From NCBI GenBank assembly GCA_031290985.1, contig JARLJW010000073.1:17442-81441 (forward strand): a stretch of 64,000 bases of DNA, in the 5' to 3' direction. A program made the position numbers and the translations under genes. Position 1 is the first letter of the stretch. The number at the start of each line of letters is the position of its first letter. Source of the stretch: Verrucomicrobiia bacterium. Its GTDB lineage: Bacteria > Verrucomicrobiota > Verrucomicrobiia > Limisphaerales > UBA11358. The notes under the pieces are model-generated. The model did not search any database. It was given only the letters and a program-made list of their open reading frames with translations, and had not been told where the DNA came from. Positions 8,946 through 18,249 of the stretch are shown here, piece after piece.

Positions 8946-11567
8946 TTATTGCGCACCCACGCGATAAAAATATGACCCGCTGTTGGTGGCCGTCACATCG
9001 GTAAAACTTGTCGTGCCCGCCTGCCCAATGATGTCGCTTTGCACCGTGGCGAACGGTGGCCTGGCGGACAAATCAGAGCCGCGTTGGACGCAATACTTCA
9101 CGCCGGCCACGCTTTGCCAGCTCACAGTCAGCCCGGTCGATTGCCCGGCCTTTGCGGGGCAATACATTTGCAGCAACGAGAGGCAATTGGTGGGATTTGT
9201 TCCCGCACGCCATTCCTGCCAGTTGCTCATGCCGTCGCCGTCGGAATCCAGGGCATCCGCCGAACCGTCGGTCGGCAGGGCATATTGTTGCGCCCAGGCA
9301 TAAGACAAGACCGAGGCCGGTGATTGGACTTCATACGCGCCAATGTCCACCGTGCCGCCGGCTATCCGCGCGTTGCCATCCAGGTCGGTTAAACCTGCGA
9401 CGTAAGCATTATTCCCGGCATTGATGCAGGGCGAACCGGCTTGCAGATGAAAATCGCCCGCTGCGGCATTGAGAAAGACGGGATCGTTTGTGATATTGCC
9501 CGTCCCGCTGGCCGGCAGCGGAGTCGTATCACAAAAAGACAGAACACTGTCGCCGGTGAAATTGGCCGCCTGCGGGCTGGAATTGCAATAAATGATGCAA
9601 TTATTCAACAGGGCGGAGATGCATCCCCCACCCGAACCGAACGCGGCCGTATTACTGACGACCGTGCAATTATTCAAAACCCCCTTGTAAACGCCGCCAC
9701 CGTCCATGGTCGCCCGATTATTTCGCACCACGCAGTTATTTAGCGCGTTGGAGCAGGCGCCGCCGCCGGAACTGGAGGCGCGATTGCTCGAGATGAGCGA
9801 ATTGTACGAGCCGCCAAAGCAAACGCCGCCACCGGAGGCGGCGCTGTTGTTGCTTACCACACAGCCGGTCAGCGTGCTGAAACACGCGCCGCCGCCGGTG
9901 CCTCCGTTACAGACATTACCGACCACCAGGCAATTGCTCAGCGTACAATCGAACGCGCCGCCGCCACTGTTAAACACTTGCTGATTGGCGGTGTTTCTCA
10001 CCAAAGTGCAATTGATCAAAATATTCGAACAGGCCCCGCCGCCAAATCCTGCCCAATTGTTCGCCAGCGTGCAGTTCAAAAGCGTCCCGCGATAAGCGCC
10101 GCCACCGTAGGCCGGGGCGGTGTTACCAGCCAGCACGCAATCGGAAATCATCACACTGTTGTCTTCACACCAGATGCCGCCACCGCTTTCTTCTCGCACC
10201 ACATCGCCGGTGTGCCAGCACCCTCCGTTCGTCACGGTAAATCCAATCAGCACCGCCCCCCTGGCGAGATACACCCCCCGGACCTGGTAATCGGAACCGG
10301 AGAACGTTGCGCCCGCGATGGTTGTCGCGCCGGCGCCATTGACGCTTTGCACGGTGACGGACTTGTCCACGGTCACCCGGTTGGTGGCGATTCCGTAAGC
10401 CGCGCGACCGCCGGTTTGGTACATCCCGTCGCCGACCACAATCCAGTCGCCCGCATTCGCCACATCGATGGCATCTTGAATATTCGTCGCCGCCGTGCTC
10501 CAGTTGGTGAACGGGGACACCGGCGCGGCATTGCCCAGGCTCACAAACCGCACTGGTGCCTTGAATTCATATGCCCCAATGTCCACCGTGCCGCCGGCCA
10601 CGCGCGGATTGCCGTCCAGGTCGACGGCATTGGTAATGAAGCCGTTGTTTCCTGCATTGACACCCGGACTCCATGGTTGCAGGTGCAAATCGCCCCCGCT
10701 CAAATTCACGAAGTCCGGCGGATTGGTGACATTGAGACCATTGAAATTGTTGGTGGGGTAGGTGCAACAATTGCTGACCAATGACGTGTTGAAGATGTTG
10801 CTGCCATAGCTCGATGTATTGTCGTAGACAACACAATTCGCCAGCACCCCGGCATACACTCCGCCGCCCTCGGCACCGGCATTATTACCGACAACCGTGC
10901 AGTTCACCAGGCTGCCGGGGTAGTAGGCTCCGCCGCCTTCCGACTTGGACGCGTTGCCCCTCAGGACACAATTGATAAACGACCCGCCCGAATTGCCGCC
11001 GCCGTTCGAACCCGCCGTGTTGCCGCTGATGATGCAGCTTACGTACGTGCCCGAATAACTTCCGCCGCCGTCACTGCTGCTGCTGTTCCCCGTGACGACG
11101 CAGTTGGAGACCGTCACGGATCTGGACTGGCAATTGATTCCCCCGCCGCTCCCGCTGGTGGAACCATTCGTGAGCGTGAAGCCCGAAAGTATCGACCCGC
11201 TGGCCAGATAGACGCAACGCACGGAACTTGTGCCATTGGTGGTTCCCGGCACCTGATAACCCTTGATGACCGTGACCGCCGGGCCGTTGACGCTCTGCAC
11301 GATGAGCGCCTTGCTGTCCACCGTCACCCGGTTTGTTCCCGCTAACGAGCGGCCTCCCGTTTGATATGTCCCGTTCGTCACCAAGATCGAATCGTTGGAC
11401 ACCGCAACATCCACGGCGCTTTGAATGTTCGTGGCCGCCGTCGCCCAACTCGTGTAGGGCGATACCGGGTTCGTGGAATCCAGGCTCACATAGTGCATCG
11501 TGGCCTTGACCGTAAATGGGAAGATTAACAGGTAGATGATTACCAGCTTTGAACTCAGGGATTTCAT
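8946..11567 (-). CDS. Secreted beta-helix protein with choice-of-anchor Q domains
   Basis: Exported protein of 873 residues with a signal peptide (residues 1-22). It contains two tandem modules of about 310 and 400 residues. Each begins with a YVSL...SP(Y/F)T(S/N)W(A/S)TAATNIQ element, runs through Gly/Asn-rich parallel beta-helix turns (SGGG, NCVV, NCTL), and ends in the choice-of-anchor Q signature (DLDGN.R.AGGTVDIGAYE). A calcium-binding-like DSDGDGMSNWQEW segment follows, then a C-terminal module ending SYFYRVGAQ. Such proteins act outside the cell, often on polysaccharides or as surface structures, but no catalytic residues can be named. It reads toward rlmI. Confidence 0.85.
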   Translation of the reverse strand: MKSLSSKLVIIYLLIFPFTVKATMHYVSLDSTNPVSPYTSWATAATNIQSAVDVAVSNDSILVTNGTYQTGGRSLAGTNRVTVDSKALIVQSVNGPAVTVIKGYQVPGTTNGTSSVRCVYLASGSILSGFTLTNGSTSGSGGGINCQSRSVTVSNCVVTGNSSSSDGGGSYSGTYVSCIISGNTAGSNGGGNSGGSFINCVLRGNASKSEGGGAYYPGSLVNCTVVGNNAGAEGGGVYAGVLANCVVYDNTSSYGSNIFNTSLVSNCCTYPTNNFNGLNVTNPPDFVNLSGGDLHLQPWSPGVNAGNNGFITNAVDLDGNPRVAGGTVDIGAYEFKAPVRFVSLGNAAPVSPFTNWSTAATNIQDAIDVANAGDWIVVGDGMYQTGGRAAYGIATNRVTVDKSVTVQSVNGAGATTIAGATFSGSDYQVRGVYLARGAVLIGFTVTNGGCWHTGDVVREESGGGIWCEDNSVMISDCVLAGNTAPAYGGGAYRGTLLNCTLANNWAGFGGGACSNILINCTLVRNTANQQVFNSGGGAFDCTLSNCLVVGNVCNGGTGGGACFSTLTGCVVSNNSAASGGGVCFGGSYNSLISSNRASSSGGGACSNALNNCVVRNNRATMDGGGVYKGVLNNCTVVSNTAAFGSGGGCISALLNNCIIYCNSSPQAANFTGDSVLSFCDTTPLPASGTGNITNDPVFLNAAAGDFHLQAGSPCINAGNNAYVAGLTDLDGNARIAGGTVDIGAYEVQSPASVLSYAWAQQYALPTDGSADALDSDGDGMSNWQEWRAGTNPTNCLSLLQMYCPAKAGQSTGLTVSWQSVAGVKYCVQRGSDLSARPPFATVQSDIIGQAGTTSFTDVTATNSGSYFYRVGAQ

Positions 11568-11770
11568 AATTACTACTGGTTACACGGCCCTCATTTCATT
11601 AGCCATTATAATTTCATAACAGATTTATAATTAGCTGCAAACCAACTCAACATTAGAAACACCAAGCCCAAAACCCACGGCGTTTGACTTTTATCTGGAA
11701 CATTAATCGAAGGGGTTAATATTGTGGCCTTGAATCTGCAGCCTGCACACAGCAACCTACGGCTCTATTT

Positions 11771-12604
11771 ATGCAGGTAAACCAGTTGCGTCATGTTCTC
11801 GGCAGATTTCTCTGCGTCTTTATTGTTCTGCTCCAGGCGGTAACCTTTGCCGCCGAATCTCCCTGGTCGCGCGTCGTCGTCATCGGTGCCAGCGCGTCCG
11901 GCGGCTTTGTCCTCGCCGAACCTTTCGGCGGGACCAATACCACCAACTGCAAGCTGCATTACTATCTCGATGCCGCCCTCACCACACCGCATGCGCCCCT
12001 GAAAAATTTCGGCACCGCCATGTTTTTCCTGAGCCCCGATGCCATGGCCGTGCAGGAAATCCAAGCCGTCACGAATAATCGCCCCACGCTCGTGGTGGCC
12101 GTGGATTTTCTGTTCTGGTTCTGTTACGGCGAGCAGGATTCCGAGGCCGCCCGCGCCCAACATTTTGAGTATGGCCTGAAGCTGCTCGAACAGATCCCCT
12201 GCCCCCTCATCGTCGGCGATATTCCGGACGCCTCGTCCGCCACGAACACCGGCATCATCGGCAGCGAACAGGTGCCCGGCGAACCGGCCCGGCGCGCGGC
12301 GAATGAACGTTTAAAAAAATGGGCGGCCGCTCATCCCCATGTGACCATTGTTCCGCTGGCCGAATTCATGCGCGCCGTGAAATCGGATGAAGCCATCAAA
12401 CTGCATAACGCCACCCTGCCCGCCGGCTCGACCCGCACCCTGCTCCAGGCCGACGGCCTGCATCCCACCCCGCGCGGCGCCGCCGTGTTATCCTTGGGCA
12501 TCTGGGACGCCTTCATCAAAGCCCATCCGAAAATCTCAGCGAAGGAAATCAACTGGAACGCGACCGAAGTTTTTCAGGCCGGCCTGAAAAAAGCCGCCCC
12601 CTAA
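11771..12604 (+). CDS. Exported SGNH/GDSL-type hydrolase
   Basis: Exported protein of 277 residues with a signal peptide ending near residue 28. The nucleophile block reads VIGASASGG (S41), in place of the usual GDSL. The C-terminal block DGLHPTPRG supplies D228 and H231 of the triad. This fits the SGNH esterase/lipase superfamily; the substrate is unknown. It is monocistronic, preceded by a 203-bp AT-rich promoter region and followed by short hairpins. Confidence 0.82.
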   Translation: MQVNQLRHVLGRFLCVFIVLLQAVTFAAESPWSRVVVIGASASGGFVLAEPFGGTNTTNCKLHYYLDAALTTPHAPLKNFGTAMFFLSPDAMAVQEIQAVTNNRPTLVVAVDFLFWFCYGEQDSEAARAQHFEYGLKLLEQIPCPLIVGDIPDASSATNTGIIGSEQVPGEPARRAANERLKKWAAAHPHVTIVPLAEFMRAVKSDEAIKLHNATLPAGSTRTLLQADGLHPTPRGAAVLSLGIWDAFIKAHPKISAKEINWNATEVFQAGLKKAAP

Positions 12605-12643
12605 ACCCGGTGCCGCTGGACACTGCCGCGTTGCGACAGTGTA

Positions 12644-12764
12644 TGCCCGCGCAGCGGGCACTTTGTGGCTGGATATTCCCTGAATGAAAATAATTACCGG
12701 CACCGCAGCCCTGCCCAAAATCGTCATGGACCGCGGTGGCAAAGCGGAGCGGCGACACCGCTTT
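12644..12764. repeat. Intergenic hairpins
   Basis: Two short perfect inverted repeats lie between the SGNH hydrolase and RNase D genes. One is TGCCCGC-GCA-GCGGGCA (12644-12660); the other is AAAGCGG...CCGCTTT (12741-12764). Neither has a clear T run. They look like dispersed intergenic repeats rather than terminators. Confidence 0.4.
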
Positions 12765-12813
12765 CGAACATGCGACAGTCATTCTTTATCCCCGCCATCA
12801 TCCATCCTCGCCC

Positions 12814-13878
12814 CTAACCCTTCGGCGACAACAACTCCCGCTGCCATTTCATCAATTCCGGCGCATGTTTCTCCCAATCCCGCGCCAAGTCGCCCAGCAC
12901 GGATTTGGGCGCGATGAGCGTGGGGTCGATCTGCAACTCATGCGCATGACGATCTCTCACCTTCTCCAGTTCCCGGAACCGGCGGAACTCCGCCTCGGTC
13001 GGTCGTTGGGAACGATGCTGGATTTTTTTTGGAAATTTCTCCGGCGGCACCGCCTGCGCGGCGCGGATGGCTTCCATCAGGTTTTCCCGGCGGCGCGGAT
13101 GCATCCGTTGCGGGATCAACTGCTCATACGGCTGATGTTCGGCCACGGCCACGCAGATGGCGATCATCGTTTCATGCGCCAGCACAAAAAACGGCGGCCG
13201 GCTCGCGGCGACCGCCTCACGTTCGCGCCAGGCCCAAAGTTCGCGCAGGATGGCCAGCGCCGGCCGTTCCAGAAAGGTGCTGCCCTTGATGCGCCACACC
13301 TCGTCCGGATTAATGACCGGCGGCAGCGAGCTCTCGGCGATGAGCCGCGCGCAGCTTTCCTGATGCCACGTCAGCCGCCCCTTGGCAGTAAGTTCGGCCC
13401 GCAATTTTTCCTCGAGCGTCTTGAGGTGACGCGTGTCGTTGCGGGCGTATTCCTCCATGCGCGCCGTGAGCGGGCGCTGGGCCCAGTCCGCCTTTTGCGG
13501 GCCCTTGTCAAGCTTCACCCCCAGGTAATGTTCCACCAGTGAACCCAGCCCGAACTGCCGCTCGCCCAACAGGCGTGAGGCCAGCATCGTGTCAAAGATT
13601 TCAGAGGGCGTGAAATCGTGGTGTTTCCGCAGCAGCCGCAGATCATAGTCGGCGGCGTGAAAAATCAGCTCCCGCCCCGACAGTGCATCCAGCAGCGGGG
13701 CGATCTCCATTTCCGCCAGCGGATCCACCAGCCGGTCGCCGGCGGCGGTGCTGATCTGGATCAAACAAACCTTCTCGGGGTAGGCGTGGAGGCTGTCTGC
13801 CTCGGTGTCAATCGCCAGCCAGGCGGCGGATTTCACCACGGGCAGAAATGCCGAAAGCTTTTCTTTTGTGTCAATCAC
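12814..13878 (-). CDS. rnd: Ribonuclease D
   Basis: 3'-5' exoribonuclease of 354 residues acting in tRNA and small-RNA 3'-end maturation. The DEDD-type catalytic motifs are all visible: Exo I IDTEAD (D24, E26), Exo II HAADYDLRLL (D77/D79) and Exo III YARND (Y144, D148). An HRDC domain follows at about residues 205-285 (ERPALAILRELWAWREREA). Length and order match RNase D. It is divergent from no obvious partner and separated by 72 bp from the acyltransferase gene on the same strand. Confidence 0.95.
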   Translation of the reverse strand: MIDTKEKLSAFLPVVKSAAWLAIDTEADSLHAYPEKVCLIQISTAAGDRLVDPLAEMEIAPLLDALSGRELIFHAADYDLRLLRKHHDFTPSEIFDTMLASRLLGERQFGLGSLVEHYLGVKLDKGPQKADWAQRPLTARMEEYARNDTRHLKTLEEKLRAELTAKGRLTWHQESCARLIAESSLPPVINPDEVWRIKGSTFLERPALAILRELWAWREREAVAASRPPFFVLAHETMIAICVAVAEHQPYEQLIPQRMHPRRRENLMEAIRAAQAVPPEKFPKKIQHRSQRPTEAEFRRFRELEKVRDRHAHELQIDPTLIAPKSVLGDLARDWEKHAPELMKWQRELLSPKG

Positions 13879-13950
13879 GGTCGCCTAGTCTGGCAGAAGC
13901 CCGGCCCGATGAAAAGTTTTCCCGCCACATTTGCAACCATTCCGGGCCCG

Positions 13951-15105
13951 TCACGCTGGCAAACGGGCCCGGTCGGGCCGTCGTTTCAGACTCAGAAAGG
14001 GGCGTTCCACCCAATGCCAGCTTAACCAGCCCGCTAGGCAGCTTGCCCCCAGCGCGGCCGGGAACAACAGCCATGGGGTCAGCCATGGCAGGTACCACAG
14101 CAACAATTTCTGGGCCGGCCAGCCATACAGGTACACCCCATATGAGATATCCGGACAGGTCTGGAAACGTTCCAGCCAGGGAACGCGGGCGAACGCGAAC
14201 CAAAAAAGCAGGTAAGCACCAGCCGTCGCCAGGGCGATTTCCGCCGTCCTGGCCCAGAACAGGCACGAAATCAAGATCGCGATCGCCACCAGCGCCCAGA
14301 TGGATTGGCGCGGGATGCGATCTCGAAACATGTAAAAAAATCCGCCCGCGGAAAAAAAGGCGAAGAATTTTGCAAGCTCCACCGGGTTGACGGTCACCAC
14401 CTCCAACCATCTCAAAAATGGGATGCGATTCAAAACGTCCAAAACCAGCGCCATAACGATCACGCCGGCGGTCAAAACCGCCCAGCACCAGCGCCGGTAA
14501 AACACCCCGCACAGGCCGAGCAACGCCGCGAGCAGATAACACCGGAATTCGTATGTGATCGTCCACAGCGAACCGTTCACGAACTGGAATGGTTGCCCCG
14601 CAAAGACGGTGGGAACCACGGGCATGTTCAACAGGCAGACGCTTTTGACATACTGCCAGCCGCTGAACTGCCCAAAATACACACCCGGGTCCGAACCCAG
14701 CGGACCAACCACCAATGCGGAGAGAAGCGAGGCAAAAACAAATGCCGGATAGATCCGCAGCACGCGGTTCTTGATGAAATCCGGCAACCACGGGTTGCTC
14801 CGCCAGCTTTGCACGATCAGGAAACCGCTGATGAGGAAAAAACCGTCGACCGCCACGCCGCCCAGTGTTTCCGTGTGGAATAGCCACATCAGGATATCCC
14901 GGTGAGAATCACCATCGATCAGCGCAGACGAATGCGATAAAATGACCAGTGACGCGAACAGCAGCCGCAGCACGTTGAAATTGTTGCTTCGGAGGGCCGT
15001 GTCCGGGTTGGGCGGCAGAGAGCAAGCAACTGGATTTGCGGCAAGCCCACCCTGTGGCGGTTTGTCTTGGTTGCCAGACATGTTGGCCGATTCTGCCAAA
15101 TCCAA
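13951..15105 (-). CDS. Acyltransferase 3 family membrane protein (OafA-like)
   Basis: Integral membrane acyltransferase of 384 residues with about ten hydrophobic segments. The N-terminal signature is NFNVLRLLFASLVILSHS, followed by GGVAVDGFFLISGFLI and KNRVLRIYPAF, all typical of the acyltransferase 3 family that O-acylates surface polysaccharides, lipids or peptidoglycan. The C-terminus ends in a basic stretch (KRRPDRARLPA). An alternative start at 15081 would remove eight residues. The acceptor molecule cannot be named, and no polysaccharide-synthesis genes adjoin it. Confidence 0.9.
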   Translation of the reverse strand: MDLAESANMSGNQDKPPQGGLAANPVACSLPPNPDTALRSNNFNVLRLLFASLVILSHSSALIDGDSHRDILMWLFHTETLGGVAVDGFFLISGFLIVQSWRSNPWLPDFIKNRVLRIYPAFVFASLLSALVVGPLGSDPGVYFGQFSGWQYVKSVCLLNMPVVPTVFAGQPFQFVNGSLWTITYEFRCYLLAALLGLCGVFYRRWCWAVLTAGVIVMALVLDVLNRIPFLRWLEVVTVNPVELAKFFAFFSAGGFFYMFRDRIPRQSIWALVAIAILISCLFWARTAEIALATAGAYLLFWFAFARVPWLERFQTCPDISYGVYLYGWPAQKLLLWYLPWLTPWLLFPAALGASCLAGWLSWHWVERPFLSLKRRPDRARLPA

Positions 15106-15183
15106 GGCATATGAAAAGATTTTACGCCAAGTTTGAACGTCCCGCCGCTTGTCAAATCAAAGGCTGTGGTCTAATTTCATCAA

Positions 15184-16134
15184 ATGTCGTTGAAGAAACA
15201 CCTCATCATCGCCGCCCTCCTCGTGGGCGGTATGCAATTGAATTTTGCCGACACCCTCCAGCTTAAGGATAAATCCGCCGTCACCGGCAAGATCCTTGCG
15301 GAAAAATCCGACTCCGTCGTCGTCGACCTCGGCTACACCGTCCTCATCGTCCCCCGCAATGCCATCACCCGCATCACCAAGGCGAATGAAACCAATGCGC
15401 CCGCCATCGTGACCGCCCCGGCCGCCGGACAATTTTACGCCGCCACTACCAAAACCTCGGCCCCGCGCGACGTCAGCACGCTCGTCAAGCAGATCGGTGA
15501 GGCCGTCGTGCAGGTCAAGACCCCGGGCGGGCTGGGCTCCGGCTTTTTCATCAACGATGACGGCTATCTCATCACCAATTTCCACGTCATTGAAGGTGAG
15601 ACCGAGATCTCCGTGGAAGTTTATCATCAGACCGATGGCCAGCTCGACCGCGAGACCTATCGCGCGGTCAAGATCATCGCCATCAACAAATTCCACGACC
15701 TCGCGCTCCTGCACATCGAAGACAAGAATGCGCCCCGGTTCAAGCCCGTCACGCTCGGCAGCTCCGATGCCCTCAACGTCGGCGACGGCGTGTTCGCCAT
15801 CGGCAGCCCGCTCGGCCTCGAACGCACCGTCACGCAGGGCATCTTGAGCACCAAAACCCGCCAGCTCGAGGGCGAGCTTTACCTCCAGACCAGCACCCAG
15901 ATCAATCCCGGCAACAGCGGCGGCCCGTTGTTCAACCTCGCCGGCGAAGTCGTCGGCGTCACCAACATGAAGATCACCTTCGGCGAGGGCCTCGGTTTTG
16001 CCATCCCCGTCGAACTCGTGAAAAGTTTCCTCGACCACCGCGATGCCTTTGCCTATTCGACCGATAACCCGAACAACCCGTTCCGCTACCTCGAACCGCC
16101 CAGCCGCACCAAACAGCCGGTGGAGGCAAAATGA
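15184..16134 (+). CDS. Exported HtrA-like trypsin-fold serine protease without PDZ domain
   Basis: Secreted or periplasmic serine protease of 316 residues. It has a signal peptide (about residues 1-22), then a small beta-rich segment (LQLKDKSAVTGKILAE). The trypsin-fold domain carries the full triad: H134 in ITNFHVIEG, D172 in FHDLALL and S245 in NPGNSGGPL. No PDZ domain follows; the protein ends about 50 residues after the protease domain. A protein-quality role is likely by family. The exported unknown gene starts 37 bp downstream, so the two may form an operon. Confidence 0.9.
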   Translation: MSLKKHLIIAALLVGGMQLNFADTLQLKDKSAVTGKILAEKSDSVVVDLGYTVLIVPRNAITRITKANETNAPAIVTAPAAGQFYAATTKTSAPRDVSTLVKQIGEAVVQVKTPGGLGSGFFINDDGYLITNFHVIEGETEISVEVYHQTDGQLDRETYRAVKIIAINKFHDLALLHIEDKNAPRFKPVTLGSSDALNVGDGVFAIGSPLGLERTVTQGILSTKTRQLEGELYLQTSTQINPGNSGGPLFNLAGEVVGVTNMKITFGEGLGFAIPVELVKSFLDHRDAFAYSTDNPNNPFRYLEPPSRTKQPVEAK

Positions 16135-16171
16135 GCGTCCCCGGGCTTTTCCGGGTCAGAAATACTTTATC

Positions 16172-18046
16172 ATGATCACAAACTTGTTGCGCCTCGCTTT
16201 TGGCGGCGTTTTCCTGACAACCGCCGCCCTGCTCCACGCCGCCATCGCCCCTGCGGAAAACCTGCTGCCGGCCGATACCATCGCGTTTTTCACCGTGCCG
16301 GACTGTAATGCGCTCCGCGCCGCCAGCAAGGTTTCGCCGCAGTTGATGTTTTGGAATGACCCGGCCATGAAACCGTTCCATGACAAGTTTATGGGCAAGG
16401 TCACCGAGAAATACATCGCGCCCCTCGAAAAGGACCTCGGCCTCAAGGCGGATGACTTCACCGCCCTGCTTCAGGGACAGTTCACCGTGGCTGCGACCGT
16501 CAACGGCTCCAACGGACACGACGACGTCCCGCCCGGCGTGGTCGTCCTGCTGGACGTGAAGGATAAAAGCCTCCAGCTCAAGACGAACCTCGCCACGCTC
16601 ACCAAAAAAATGACCGACAGCGGTCGCGCGCTCCGCACCGAAAAGATTCGCGGCCTCGCCTTCACGGTCGTGACGCTGTCCACCAACGAGCTTTCCAGCC
16701 TGTTCGGCCAGAAAACGCCGGTCTCGGAGATCGGCAAGGAACCCAAACCGGAGCAGCCCGTGAACATCTATTTCACCCAGTATGAATCGCTGCTCATCGC
16801 CGCGAATTCCTCGAAGCTGGTCGATGCCATCGCCGCGCACCTCACCGGCGGCTCCGTGCCGGCGCTGGCCGACGACGCCAATTTTGCCGCCGACAAGCTC
16901 TCCCAGTTCCGCACCCCGCCGACCTATTACGGCTGGTTCAACGGCAAGGTCTTTTTCAACCTCGTGTCCCAGACCCCCGACAGCAGTGACTCTGATTCCC
17001 CGGCCATGATGCCGAAAATGTCCGTGACCAAGATGCTCGGCGCCACCGGCCTGGGCAGCATCAAATCCGCCAGCTTCGCCATCCGCGATGCCAGCGATGG
17101 CTCGACCGCCGATGTGCATATCAGCGTCCCCGCCGATGACCGCAGCGGCATCTTGAAGATCATTTCCCTGCCCGCCAAGGACGCCAGCGCTCCCGCCTTC
17201 GTCCCCGCCGATGCGATCAAGTACACGCGCATCCGTCTGGACGGCAAGCAGGCGTGGGATGACCTCCAGAAAATGTTCGCCGGCATTTCCCCGCAGGCGC
17301 TCGCCGGCGTCAACTCCGTCGTGGACATGGCCAACGCCAGCGCCCAGCAGAAAGACCCGAGCTTCGATCTCCGCAAAAATCTCTTTGGCAACCTGGGCGA
17401 TGACCTCATCACCTATGCCAAGGCCCCCATCGGCGATTCTTTGAAGGAGATGGCCAACCCGCCGGACATCATCCTCCTTGCCACGCCCAAACCCGACGAG
17501 ATGATCCAGGCCGTCAAGGTGCTGGGCGCCTTGATCGCCACCCAGGATTCCGCCGTGCAGCCGCGCGATTTCCACGGCCACAAGATCCATTCCATCGCCC
17601 TGCGCGCCAAGCGCACGGCCAATGGCAACGAGCCGCAGCCGCCGTTGCTGGTGAGTTCCGCCAGCGGGTACATCGCCTTCACCACGGATGCGGGCATCAT
17701 GGAGGAATTTTTGCGCAGCGCCGACGCCAACGTGAAACCGCTGCGCGAGACCGCTGGCCTCAGCGAGGCCGCCGCGCGTGTCGGCGGCACCAGCACCGGC
17801 CTGTTCAGCTACCAGAACCAGCGCGAAGGCATGCGCATCTCCTTCAAGCTGTTCAAGGATGCAGTCACCCTGGATCCGGCCATGCGGGCAATCCCCCAGG
17901 AGTTCCGTGAATGGGCCGATTTTACTCTCCTGCCCGATTACGACAAAGTGTCGAAATATTTCTACATGTCCGTCTTCACCGCCGGCGCCACCGCTGACGG
18001 CCTGACCCTGCGCGTCTTCACTCCCCGCCCACCGCAGTTGAACTAG
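16172..18046 (+). CDS. Exported protein of unknown function (DUF3352-like)
   Basis: Exported protein of about 624 residues. I place the start at 16172 (MITNLLRLAFGGVFL), because a good signal peptide follows at once, whereas the 43-residue extension back to 16043 overlaps the protease gene and is Arg/Pro-rich noise. The mature part begins AENLLPADTIAFFTVPD, a beginning seen in DUF3352-like bacterial proteins. The rest is mixed alpha/beta without recognisable catalytic motifs or membrane segments. It lies 37 bp after the HtrA-like protease and is probably co-transcribed with it. Function unknown. Confidence 0.75.
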   Translation: MITNLLRLAFGGVFLTTAALLHAAIAPAENLLPADTIAFFTVPDCNALRAASKVSPQLMFWNDPAMKPFHDKFMGKVTEKYIAPLEKDLGLKADDFTALLQGQFTVAATVNGSNGHDDVPPGVVVLLDVKDKSLQLKTNLATLTKKMTDSGRALRTEKIRGLAFTVVTLSTNELSSLFGQKTPVSEIGKEPKPEQPVNIYFTQYESLLIAANSSKLVDAIAAHLTGGSVPALADDANFAADKLSQFRTPPTYYGWFNGKVFFNLVSQTPDSSDSDSPAMMPKMSVTKMLGATGLGSIKSASFAIRDASDGSTADVHISVPADDRSGILKIISLPAKDASAPAFVPADAIKYTRIRLDGKQAWDDLQKMFAGISPQALAGVNSVVDMANASAQQKDPSFDLRKNLFGNLGDDLITYAKAPIGDSLKEMANPPDIILLATPKPDEMIQAVKVLGALIATQDSAVQPRDFHGHKIHSIALRAKRTANGNEPQPPLLVSSASGYIAFTTDAGIMEEFLRSADANVKPLRETAGLSEAAARVGGTSTGLFSYQNQREGMRISFKLFKDAVTLDPAMRAIPQEFREWADFTLLPDYDKVSKYFYMSVFTAGATADGLTLRVFTPRPPQLN

Positions 18047-18076
18047 GACGCGTTGTCAAAATCGAAAAACCTGCCC

Positions 18077-18186
18077 CGGAGTGCGCCCGTCCCCGGGCGC
18101 AGCAACTTTCATCCACCGGGCCGCGTGAAATTTACGGAAGCCCTCCGCACATAGGAAATGGCTGCGGCTAGGACGACCGCACTCCG
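18077..18186. repeat. Intergenic element with 9-bp terminal inverted repeats
   Basis: A 110-bp stretch between two convergent genes begins CGGAGTGCG and ends with its exact reverse complement CGCACTCCG. It holds an internal hairpin (GCGCCCG / CGGGCGC). It has no coding capacity. It looks like a small dispersed, MITE-like element; I recall similar sequences from Verrucomicrobiota intergenic regions but cannot verify this here. Confidence 0.55.
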
Positions 18187-18249
18187 TATTTTGAATGTAC
18201 CCCTTGGGACGTTTGAAAAAATGCCGCAACCATTCCGGGCGGAGATTTT

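Noticed and set aside
15974..17590. Long minus-strand open frame opposite the protease and exported unknown genes
   Set aside because: It is His/Gly/Asp-rich without domains and mirrors the codon pattern of the plus-strand genes.
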